Shown: piece by piece, positions 58,732 through 64,000 of the stretch | How positions within the stretch are numbered: position 1 is the stretch's first letter | Layout of the letters: each line of letters starts with the position of its first letter | From: CAWAPD01 sp963783865 | Lineage (GTDB): Bacteria; Actinomycetota; Thermoleophilia; UBA2241 | Assembly (NCBI GenBank): GCA_963783865.1 | Contig: CAWAPD010000004.1 | Coordinates: 221,089-285,088, forward strand | Length of the DNA: 64,000 bases | Direction of reading: 5' to 3' | Notes under the pieces: generated by a model | The model's input: the letters and a program-made list of their open reading frames with translations, nothing else | Database searches by the model: none | Told to the model about the DNA's origin: nothing | Translations under genes and position numbers: made by a program

Positions 58732-60032
58732 AGGCACGCCGACAGGCGACCGCAGAACTCTAGGCAACCGGCGGGCTCGCTGGGCGGCTCTCCAAATCGA
58801 AGGTCGACTCGACGGGGACGCCCGATTGGAGCGTCTGCAGGATGACGCAGTAGCGTTCGGCACTCCGCAGCAAACGATTGGCTGGGACTCCCGGTGCCGG
58901 AAAGGCACGTGATGTCTGACAGAGCCCAGAAGTCGTTCAGTCCGCCGATTTTGGCCTGTGTTGTCCACGTTGCTCCGCAATCGGTGGTGGCAAGGATGTA
59001 GGTCAGTGAGTTGCTGAGAGTCAACGCCCAGCCGTGCGAAGTGCTCGCGAAGGCAAGCGCTCCGGCGTCGAAGCCGCGGATGGGAGCCGCCGGGGCCAGC
59101 CAGGTGCGGCCACCGTTGGTGCTCCGAGACAATGAGTCCTCTAACCCGAGGCTCCCGATCCAGACGTGGCTGACGTCGGTGGCCTCGACGCTGTGCAACT
59201 CTGCGACCTTGCCATGCGGGGCCGGTGTGCGCTTCCAGGTCACACCGCCGTCGGTGGTCGACCAGACGCGCGGGCCGGCCTGATTGCCCACCACCCACCC
59301 AAGGGTGGCATTGGCGAAGGTGACGGCCCAAGAAGCATTGCCGGGCAGAGTCGCCTGGAATGCCCAGTGCGAACCGCCGTCGGTGGTTGCCAAGACCTTG
59401 GCGGACTCGCTTGTGAGCAACGCGCCGACCTCCTCGATCGCCCAGCCGTGCGACGCATCGACGAACGTGATGGCGGCGATCTCGCCGGGGGCCTTGTCGG
59501 CATATTGCGTCATCCAGGTCTTGCCGCCGTCACTGCTGGCGCTGATCTTCGCGGTCTCGCCGCCGCCCGCCACCCAGACGTGTGCAGGGTCGCTGCAAGC
59601 GACGTGTGCGAAGGGCTGGCCAGGCGCCTTGTTCTGCACCAGCCAGTGCGCGCCGCCATCGGTGGTGACCAGGACGAGAGAGGCCGGCTTGAGGTCCGAG
59701 GAGAGCCGGTTGAAGACGTAGCCGCCGACCGCCCAGCCGTGCATCGTGTCGGCGAAGCTCACGCTGGAGAGGTCGTACCTGGTGCCGGATCTCTGCGCCT
59801 TCCAGTGGGCTCCACCATCAGTGGTGGCGCGGATGACCCCCAGGGCGCCGACCGCCCAGGCGTACTTGGTCGAAGGGTGCTTCGCAACGGCCGGGCTTGC
59901 CGAGTGGGACGGCGAGGGAGAACCCGGCTCGGACGGTGGTGAGGAACCGCCGCCGCAGGCCAGAAGTCCGAGCGTGCCGAAGAAGAGGACGGTGATGCCG
60001 CAAGCGCTTGTCAGCCAAGAACGCCGGTACAT
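58641..60032 (-). CDS. Cassette lipoprotein with a seven-bladed Asp-box propeller (Ycf48/BNR-like)
   Basis: 463 residues from ATG 60032 (GAGGGGGG upstream). A signal peptide with lipobox GLLAC is followed by a Ser/Pro linker and seven repeats of the type TTDGGAHW...HGWAVG, which build a beta-propeller of the Ycf48/sialidase-like kind. It should be an exposed lipoprotein; the ligand is unknown. After the last blade (near SDITCLSGTG) the frame runs on through an OsmC-like remnant read in the wrong frame and into attC site 1, where it meets a stop by chance, so the natural C-terminus may be lost. Confidence 0.8.
   Translation of the reverse strand: MYRRSWLTSACGITVLFFGTLGLLACGGGSSPPSEPGSPSPSHSASPAVAKHPSTKYAWAVGALGVIRATTDGGAHWKAQRSGTRYDLSSVSFADTMHGWAVGGYVFNRLSSDLKPASLVLVTTDGGAHWLVQNKAPGQPFAHVACSDPAHVWVAGGGETAKISASSDGGKTWMTQYADKAPGEIAAITFVDASHGWAIEEVGALLTSESAKVLATTDGGSHWAFQATLPGNASWAVTFANATLGWVVGNQAGPRVWSTTDGGVTWKRTPAPHGKVAELHSVEATDVSHVWIGSLGLEDSLSRSTNGGRTWLAPAAPIRGFDAGALAFASTSHGWALTLSNSLTYILATTDCGATWTTQAKIGGLNDFWALSDITCLSGTGSPSQSFAAECRTLLRHPADAPIGRPRRVDLRFGEPPSEPAGCLEFCGRLSACLPNKHIEQTSRAGMLGVGRAAMACSSCAPR
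58760..58882 (-). pseudogene. 3' remnant of an OsmC-family gene
   Basis: In the frame one base off from the propeller gene, the minus strand encodes ANRLLRSAERYCVILQTLQS followed by GVPVESTF and a stop at 58760-58762. This matches the C-terminal helix and strand of OsmC-like peroxidases (ELS..KYCSV..ML....VPI). Only ~40 codons remain. Its position just before attC site 1 suggests that the last cassette is a fusion of two. Confidence 0.5.
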
Positions 60033-60047
60033 CTCACGCCCCCCTCG

Positions 60048-60135
60048 GACGACCGTGTGCACATGAGCTGGCGGCTCGCAGCCCTGTGTGTCGCATCATA
60101 GCCCCCGGCCGGTCTGCTCGATGTGCTTGTTCGGC
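60048..60135 (-). repeat. attC site 2, with a damaged core
   Basis: Right core GTTCGGC (60129-60135) is normal, but the left core reads GACGACC (60048-60054) instead of RYYYAAC. On the minus strand the recombination core GTTRRRY has become GGTCGTC, so exchange at this point is probably impaired. Confidence 0.82.
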
Positions 60136-60163
60136 GTGCTGGCGCCAGACTTCTCGTCACGCG

Positions 60164-60808
60164 TCATCTGAGATCCGGGAGTGAACCTCGGTGCACAAGC
60201 ACCCACTCGGCCCGCCGCTTGTTCCACCAGTAGACGCCTAGTGAAGGTGCCTCGTCATCGGCCCAGTAGTCGTCGAACGAATATACGACGACCGAGACGC
60301 CGGGATGCCCCTTGAGCAGACTCCGATACGGCTCCTCCTTCGAGACACCGTTGTCGCTGGTGCGCCAGTAGGCGAAGGTAGGCTGCGTAGGGAAATCGCG
60401 GTGGTACTGGCCGGCCAGAAGCCAGAAGCGTCTGATGCCACCGAGGTCGTCATGGATGAGGTTGCGGTGATCGTAGGCGCTGGGCTCGGAGAAGGGAGGG
60501 TCTGCGAGAGCGGTGTACGAGAACTTCAGAGGAAGGCCCTTCAGGCTGTAGTCGGCCCGAAAGGCCCAGCCGCCTGGGTTCAAGCCATCCGGGTTCGGGC
60601 GGCCCCAAACGTGCTTTCGCCAGATCACGTCGCTTTCGAGCTGACCGAGGTAGCGACCGTAGGCCGCGCGCACCGATGACTCGAACTTGGCCTTCTGGCT
60701 GTCGCTCGGCCGTGGCGGCCTCGAATCCGCACACGCAGTCGTCAACACGCTGAGCGCTGTGAGCGCCAGCACGAGACAGAACATGCGGTGTCGAGACGTC
60801 TCAGTCAT
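60164..60808 (-). CDS. Cassette lipoprotein of unknown function
   Basis: 214 residues from ATG 60808 (ATG 60784 also possible). A signal peptide ends in the lipobox LTTAC, followed by a Pro/Ser spacer. The mature part is Tyr/Trp-rich (GGWAFRADYSLKG, GVYWWNKRRAEWVLVHRG) with no recognised domain. All other features fit a surface lipoprotein. The stop lies 28 bp before attC site 2, in the expected cassette orientation. Confidence 0.7.
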   Translation of the reverse strand: MTETSRHRMFCLVLALTALSVLTTACADSRPPRPSDSQKAKFESSVRAAYGRYLGQLESDVIWRKHVWGRPNPDGLNPGGWAFRADYSLKGLPLKFSYTALADPPFSEPSAYDHRNLIHDDLGGIRRFWLLAGQYHRDFPTQPTFAYWRTSDNGVSKEEPYRSLLKGHPGVSVVVYSFDDYWADDEAPSLGVYWWNKRRAEWVLVHRGSLPDLR

Positions 60809-60829
60809 CGAAAGCCCTGGACCTGCCAC

Positions 60830-60923
60830 GCCGAACGTTGTCGCACATGAGCTGCCGGCCCGGCAGCCCTAACGTCTCGCATCATAGCTCTCGGGGCCGG
60901 TCTGCTCGATGTGCTTGTTAGGC
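60830..60923 (-). repeat. attC site 3
   Basis: Cores GCCGAAC (60830-60836) and GTTAGGC (60917-60923), standard inner arms, centre of the CATCATAGC type. An extra CCTAACG occurs inside the centre. Confidence 0.9.
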
Positions 60924-60954
60924 GTGTCGTGCGGGACACCTCGAAGCACCGCTT

Positions 60955-61392
60955 TCACGGCGATGGATAGGCGGTGCCGCTCGACACCTTGACCATTTCG
61001 ATGGGCTTGGCCATGGAGCCGTCGGACCTCGCGTTCGTCCACGTGAGGTGGCCCGACTGCGGCAGGTAGACGACCTCGACCTTGACGGGAGAGGTGCCCT
61101 GGGCGAAGGAGCCCTCCAGCTTGTCGCCCTGACGCGTGAGCGACGCCGCGAGATACGGAGATGCGGGCTTGTCGAGGGAGTTCCAGATGACCAACGTACC
61201 CGTGTAGCCGTTCGCCGTCTTCGTGATGATCAGCGGCTCCGAGCCAAGGTTGCCGCCCGGGAGTTGCTGCCGCCAGGTACCGACGAACGGGTCGGCCGTG
61301 GCCTCGGCGTTGCCGCAGCCGGCCGCGACGGACACGAACGCGAGCGCGACAAGTAGTGCGCCTGCAAGCAAGAGATGCAGATGAAGTCTCAT
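60955..61392 (-). CDS. Cassette lipoprotein, small beta-rich
   Basis: 145 residues from ATG 61392. Signal peptide with lipobox VAAGC; the mature domain is beta-rich (VGTWRQQLPGGN, ITKTANGYTGTLVIW, LTRQGDKLEGSF, GHLTWTNARSDG) and resembles small lipocalin-like or DUF-type secreted domains. The partial protein at the window edge (63723-64000) repeats the same strand pattern, so the array holds two related cassettes. Confidence 0.7.
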   Translation of the reverse strand: MRLHLHLLLAGALLVALAFVSVAAGCGNAEATADPFVGTWRQQLPGGNLGSEPLIITKTANGYTGTLVIWNSLDKPASPYLAASLTRQGDKLEGSFAQGTSPVKVEVVYLPQSGHLTWTNARSDGSMAKPIEMVKVSSGTAYPSP

Positions 61393-61411
61393 CACGCTCT
61401 CACCTGACCAC

Positions 61412-61504
61412 GCCTAACGTGTCGCACATGAGCTGCAGGCCATCGCAGCGGCTCCGAAGCAGATCATACCTGCGGGGCCTGTCTGCTCGATGTGCTTGTT
61501 CGGC
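61412..61504 (-). repeat. attC site 4
   Basis: Cores GCCTAAC (61412-61418) and GTTCGGC (61498-61504); the centre resembles that of attC site 1. Confidence 0.9.
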
Positions 61505-61510
61505 GCCGCC

Positions 61511-61852
61511 TCAACGGCCGAGCACGATGTCGATGCCGAGGAGCAGCAGCTCGAGCTTGTCGGCCGGTAGCGCTCCGACGCGCTCGGTCAGTGCGCCGCG
61601 GTCCAAGGTGACGATCTGGGAGACGTTGGCCACCGAGTCCTTGGGCAGGCCGGTGAGGCCGGCCTCGAGTACGACGTTGCCGGGAGCCTCGGCCCAGCGC
61701 AGGTTGCTGGTCAGGGCGACGCACACCACGGTGGCGATGCGGCTGCGATTGAACGCCTCGCCCTGGACGACGACCACGGGACGCCGAAAGCCGGGCTCCG
61801 AGCCGGCGGGCTCGCCGAGGTCCGCCCACCAGACCTCGCCCTGCGAGATCAC
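61511..61852 (-). CDS. MazF/PemK-family toxin (endoribonuclease)
   Basis: 113 residues. GEVWWADLGEPAGSEPGFRRPVVVVQ is the MazF/PemK start, with the Arg-Pro pair and the later CVALTSNL that line the RNA-cleaving site. Such toxins cut mRNA at short sequences and are neutralised by the upstream antitoxin. GTG 61852 overlaps the antitoxin stop. Its stop lies seven bases before attC site 4, so the pair forms one cassette. Confidence 0.9.
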   Translation of the reverse strand: MISQGEVWWADLGEPAGSEPGFRRPVVVVQGEAFNRSRIATVVCVALTSNLRWAEAPGNVVLEAGLTGLPKDSVANVSQIVTLDRGALTERVGALPADKLELLLLGIDIVLGR

Positions 61853-62085
61853 CAGTCGGCCTGATGAAGCGTGCGACGGGCGGCGCGTGCGGCGAAGTCG
61901 CTACCCGAAGAGGTCGTGTCGGCCCAGACCCGGTCGAGCGCCTCGGTGACCTCGTCGGCCGAGTGGCGGGCGACGTACTCCCGGAGGGCGTCCCCGAAGA
62001 GCCGGCTACGCGACTTGTGGAGAGCCTGGGCAAGCCGCTCCGCGTCGGCGAAGAGGTCGTCAGGGATGGAGATCGCGGTCTTCAT
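61849..62085 (-). CDS. Ribbon-helix-helix antitoxin partner of MazF
   Basis: 78 residues from ATG 62085. KTAISIPDDLFADAERLAQ and the following RSRLFGDALREYVARH form a CopG/MazE-like ribbon-helix-helix DNA-binding domain; the C-terminal tail would wrap the toxin. A promoter sits directly in front, giving a leaderless message. Such antitoxins normally repress their own operon. Toxin-antitoxin cassettes are known to stabilise large integron arrays. Confidence 0.88.
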   Translation of the reverse strand: MKTAISIPDDLFADAERLAQALHKSRSRLFGDALREYVARHSADEVTEALDRVWADTTSSGSDFAARAARRTLHQADW

Positions 62086-62091
62086 ACCGGA

Positions 62092-62119
62092 AGTATAACC
62101 GCTGCGGCTGGAAAGGCAA
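62092..62119 (-). promoter_or_regulatory. Promoter of the toxin-antitoxin cassette
   Basis: On the minus strand, TTGCCT (62119-62114) and TATACT (62097-62092) are separated by 16 bases; the antitoxin ATG follows six bases after the -10, so the message is leaderless. The cassette therefore does not depend on the integron promoter. Confidence 0.75.
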
Positions 62120-62166
62120 CGCCCCGTGGATGGTGGCCGTGTCGCGGAGCGCTGCGGGTGGCGTGC

Positions 62167-62254
62167 GCCGAACGTGTCGCACATGAGCAGCTCGGGCCGC
62201 CGCTCACTTCTGGCAGCAACCCTACTGCGAGCCTGCTCGATGTGCTTGTTAGAC
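62167..62254 (-). repeat. attC site 5
   Basis: Cores GCCGAAC (62167-62173) and GTTAGAC (62248-62254); the centre (GGCAGCAACCCTA) is shared with attC site 7. Confidence 0.9.
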
Positions 62255-62264
62255 GCTCAGCGCC

Positions 62265-62749
62265 CTACTCTCGGGCTCGCGGCTTGATGCGCCACGGGCA
62301 GATCGCTTGCGCCAGCCCATTGAGGCAGACTCGCACGGCGTCGTAGCGAGGCATGTACGGCTTGATATCGAGGAGCGGCGTACCGTCCAGGACGTCGATG
62401 CCGCCGACGAGAAGGACATTGGCCGTCGGCGTTCGAGCAGGCGAACGATCGACAGGCCGATTCCGTTGGGGCGACACGGATGTCGCGACGAGAACACGCC
62501 GTGGGGAGCATCGTCGAGGAACGTGGGCCGTATCAGCTCGACCTCACTGGCAGCGGTCGAAGGCGTACAGGACTGGGCTACGATGTGGCTGACGGTCTCG
62601 GAACGTCCGTGTAGCCACGGCGACGAACTCAGCAAAGACCTCGACACGGCCCTGCCGCCTCGATGCGTAGGCGGCGCTGGATCGGGCAGCCTCGGCCTTG
62701 GTGTGCGTGACGGCGAGCTGCGATGATGCCGATCGGGTCGAAACTCCAT
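62265..62749 (-). pseudogene. Decayed tRNA methyltransferase gene (TrmO family)
   Basis: Minus strand from ATG 62749 to TAG 62265. Family blocks appear in order but in different frames: MEFRP, then IGII, then VEVFAEF, VSHIV, VLYAFDRC, EVELIRPTFLDDAPHGVFSS with HPCRPNGIGLSIVRLL, and finally VLLVGGIDVLDGTPLLDIKPY. At least four frame changes are needed, so this is a true pseudogene rather than one sequencing slip. TrmO methylates t6A37 in tRNA. The cassette ends ten bases before attC site 5. Confidence 0.85.
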
Positions 62750-62769
62750 GGACCCCCCAACTCCTGTAG

Positions 62770-62859
62770 GTCTAACGTGTCGCACATGAGCTGCCGGCTG
62801 GCAGCCCTTGCGCCCGCATCATAGCCCTCGGGCCGGTCTGCTCGATGTGCTTGTTAGGT
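62770..62859 (-). repeat. attC site 6
   Basis: Cores GTCTAAC (62770-62776) and GTTAGGT (62853-62859); the centre is of the CATCATAGC type. Confidence 0.9.
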
Positions 62860-62868
62860 GTGCTTCGG

Positions 62869-63291
62869 CTAGACAAAGACGTCGCCCGGCTGGATCGAAA
62901 ACGACTCTTGGTCTTCGGAGTCGTCGAAGATGCGCAGCTGGTGGCCGTCGTCGAAGTGCAGGGCGAAGGAGCCCGGCGGGTCGAGGTCGGTCGCGGCGAT
63001 GGAGCCCCCGATCAGGGGGTAGAGGACGTGAGCCGCGCCGCCCACGCCTCGCTCACCGCGAGCCGTCACCTCACCCGAGGCGTCGCACAACTCCCAGCCG
63101 CCTGCGACGGAGACCTCCAGGGTCTCGCCCTCATCAAGCCAGCCGGAGTCGAGGGCGTGGAAGTGGAACTGCGCTTGGTACTGGCCCAGGCAGAGTTCGA
63201 CGAGCGTGGTGCCGACGAAGCGCTCGAGATTCAGATCGGATGGCACTCCGTACACGGCCTCGTACCCCCACTCAGGTCGGGGCAGCCACAC
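62869..63291 (-). CDS. Cassette protein, beta-rich, unknown function
   Basis: 140 residues. GTG 63291 starts inside the core of attC site 7, immediately after the recombination point, which is common for cassette genes. No signal peptide. The C-terminal half (FALHFDDGHQLRIFDDSEDQ) resembles the DUF6188-like beta-sandwich proteins seen in actinomycetes; this is a tentative similarity. Stop ten bases before attC site 6. Confidence 0.65.
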   Translation of the reverse strand: MWLPRPEWGYEAVYGVPSDLNLERFVGTTLVELCLGQYQAQFHFHALDSGWLDEGETLEVSVAGGWELCDASGEVTARGERGVGGAAHVLYPLIGGSIAATDLDPPGSFALHFDDGHQLRIFDDSEDQESFSIQPGDVFV

Positions 63292-63383
63292 CTAACGTGT
63301 TGCACATGAGCTGCTCGGCTCGCTCAGCGTCATGGTCTGGCAGCAACCCTAGCGGGCGAGTCTGCTCGATGTGCTTGTTAGCC
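63290..63383 (-). repeat. attC site 7
   Basis: Cores ACCTAAC (63290-63296) and GTTAGCC (63377-63383); the centre is like that of site 5. Confidence 0.9.
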
Positions 63384-63588
63384 CAGTGCCCCAGCAACCG
63401 CAACGACAACCTGTACGACCACCGCGACAACCATGACGGCGGTGAGCCACACGATGGCCTTCGTCAGACTGACTAAGCTGCTGGGTCTGTTTGCGCGACG
63501 CTTCATTGAACTGGCGAATAGTGTCGTGAAGCTCTCGTGTCGCGACGCTGCCATTCCACTCCTCGAGCGGAATCGAAATGTCGCCCAT
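63378..63588 (-). pseudogene. Small membrane protein gene with a one-base frameshift
   Basis: From ATG 63588 the minus strand encodes MGDISIPLEEWNGSVATREL and on to QTQQL; the natural continuation VSLTKAIVWLTAVMVVAVVV, a membrane helix, is one base out of frame. An extra A around 63474 breaks it. The repaired protein (~70 residues: amphipathic N-terminus plus one C-terminal membrane helix) would stop at TAA 63380-63378, which forms part of the attC core. Small proteins of this design occur in other integron cassettes. Confidence 0.7.
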
Positions 63589-63616
63589 GAACACCCACCC
63601 CCTCTCGAGAGCATCG

Positions 63617-63706
63617 GGCTAACGTGGTGCACATGAGCTGCCGGCTCGCAGCCCTCTGGCCTGCATCATAGCCTCCGGGCCGGTCTGCTCGATGTGCTTG
63701 TTAGGC
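63617..63706 (-). repeat. attC site 8
   Basis: Cores GGCTAAC (63617-63623) and GTTAGGC (63700-63706); CATCATAGC-type centre. The most complete copy in the window. Confidence 0.92.
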
Positions 63707-63722
63707 GTGTCGCGGTGGCGCG

Positions 63723-64000
63723 TCATGAGAAGACGGGATTCGAGGCCGTCGAGGTCCTGACCATTTCATCGGGTGCGTCGTAGCCGGTGACCGCAATGCG
63801 GCCGCCGCGTCGCGAGATAGCAAGCGAGCTGCGCTCGGGCCAGCCGCCGGCGAGCTTGTCACCAGTTCGGGTGAGGGGAACGTGAATGATCGAGTAGCCG
63901 CCGTCAGATTCCAGGATGTAGAGCGAGGCCCTGTAGCCGGAGCCTGCCTTGGCAATGAACAGGGTGACGTCTCGGCGGGCACTGCTCCGGCTGGCGTTCC
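63723..64000 (-). CDS. Partial cassette gene related to the lipoprotein at 60955-61392
   Basis: The frame ending at TGA 63725-63723 is open to the window edge (92 codons visible). It encodes VTLFIAKAGSGYRASLYILE ... LTRTGDKLAGGW, matching the strand pattern ITKTANGYTGTLVIW ... LTRQGDKLEGSF of the other cassette protein. The N-terminus, where a signal peptide would be, lies outside. The stop is 17 bp before attC site 8. Confidence 0.7.
   Translation of the reverse strand, partial: NASRSSARRDVTLFIAKAGSGYRASLYILESDGGYSIIHVPLTRTGDKLAGGWPERSSLAISRRGGRIAVTGYDAPDEMVRTSTASNPVFS

Larger units (their letters stand above)
58639..64000 (-). mobile_element. Distal part of a chromosomal integron cassette array
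   Basis: Eight attC-like sites of 88-94 bp occur at 58639, 60048, 60830, 61412, 62167, 62770, 63290 and 63617. Each begins with an AAC-type core and ends with a GTT core, has complementary GCACAT-GAGC / GCTCGATGTGC inner arms with one unpaired base, and a variable centre. Between sites lie single genes, all on the minus strand and ending at or just before the next core, as integron cassettes do. The unpaired base lies in the right-hand arm, which also orients the sites on the minus strand. attI and intI should therefore lie beyond 64000. The array continues past the window edge. Confidence 0.92.

Noticed and set aside
58639..63706. The ~90-bp repeats read as a CRISPR array
   Set aside because: Repeats are too long and palindromic, spacing is irregular (about 330-1400 bp), and the intervals contain genes; no cas genes are present.
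58639..64000. The repeated units read as insertion sequences or MITEs
   Set aside because: No transposase, no flanking target duplications; the unit is gene plus site with RYYYAAC/GTTRRRY cores, which is cassette structure.

Overview
The window is a contiguous piece of a high-GC bacterial chromosome. Gene content and order point to an actinomycete-type organism. The evidence is parA-scpA-scpB-rluB followed by the aromatic genes, cmk and der; an Rng/RNase E gene directly before rplU-rpmA-obgE-proBA-nadD; pdxS/pdxT-yebC-ruvCAB; a CGAAC-N4-GTTCG type LexA box; and many leaderless or GTG-started genes. A deep-branching class such as Thermoleophilia is my best guess; this is inference, since no rRNA gene is present.

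From 1 to about 57.2 kb nearly every gene is on the + strand in tightly packed, often ATGA-overlapping operons. Region 1-10.8 kb: a zinc-ribbon membrane protein, ndk, maf, the elongasome operon mreBCD-mrdA-rodA, a DUF697 protein and the radical SAM/DUF2344 pair. Region 10.8-21.4 kb: rng, rplU, rpmA, obgE, proB, proA, nadD, yqeK, a LytR_C protein, rsfS and a secreted CAP protein. Region 21.5-29.8 kb: SOS-controlled dinB, an EF-G-like GTPase preceded by three chained mini-ORFs, pdxS/pdxT, yebC and ruvCAB. Region 29.9-33.4 kb: queH, queA, tgt and yajC (queuosine tRNA modification). Region 33.5-49.6 kb: parA, ftsZ, scpAB, rluB, the chorismate/aromatic genes (aroH-hisC-aroF-tyrA-aroA), cmk, plsC, ispH, a DUF512 protein, der, plsY and gpsA. 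Region 49.6-57.2 kb: a SAM riboswitch with metK, then priA, def, fmt, rsmB and rpe.

Region 57.2-58.5 kb is scarred: a 112-bp direct repeat of the 3' end of a DMT transporter gene, a truncated carbonic-anhydrase-like fragment, and the intact transporter on the minus strand. From 58.64 kb to the right edge the character changes completely. Eight attC-like recombination sites (88-94 bp each, RYYYAAC...GTTRRRY ends, imperfect palindromes) separate single-gene cassettes, all encoded on the minus strand. This is the distal end of a chromosomal integron cassette array. By polarity, attI and the integrase should lie to the right of position 64000. The cassettes carry three lipoproteins, a MazF-type toxin-antitoxin pair, a decayed trmO, a frameshifted small membrane protein, a beta-rich unknown and a partial relative of one of the lipoproteins.

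A second, independent oddity runs through the core genome: long perfect inverted repeats (stems 13 to 27 bp). Some sit after genes as terminator-like hairpins, often with a GCA triloop. Others sit in frame inside coding sequences (radical SAM gene, queH, ispH, priA, rsmB and others), generally where the protein family is variable. Other anomalies are a non-canonical ATC start for mreB, missing canonical starts for rsfS and rsmB, and a one-base frameshift at the start of aroA.
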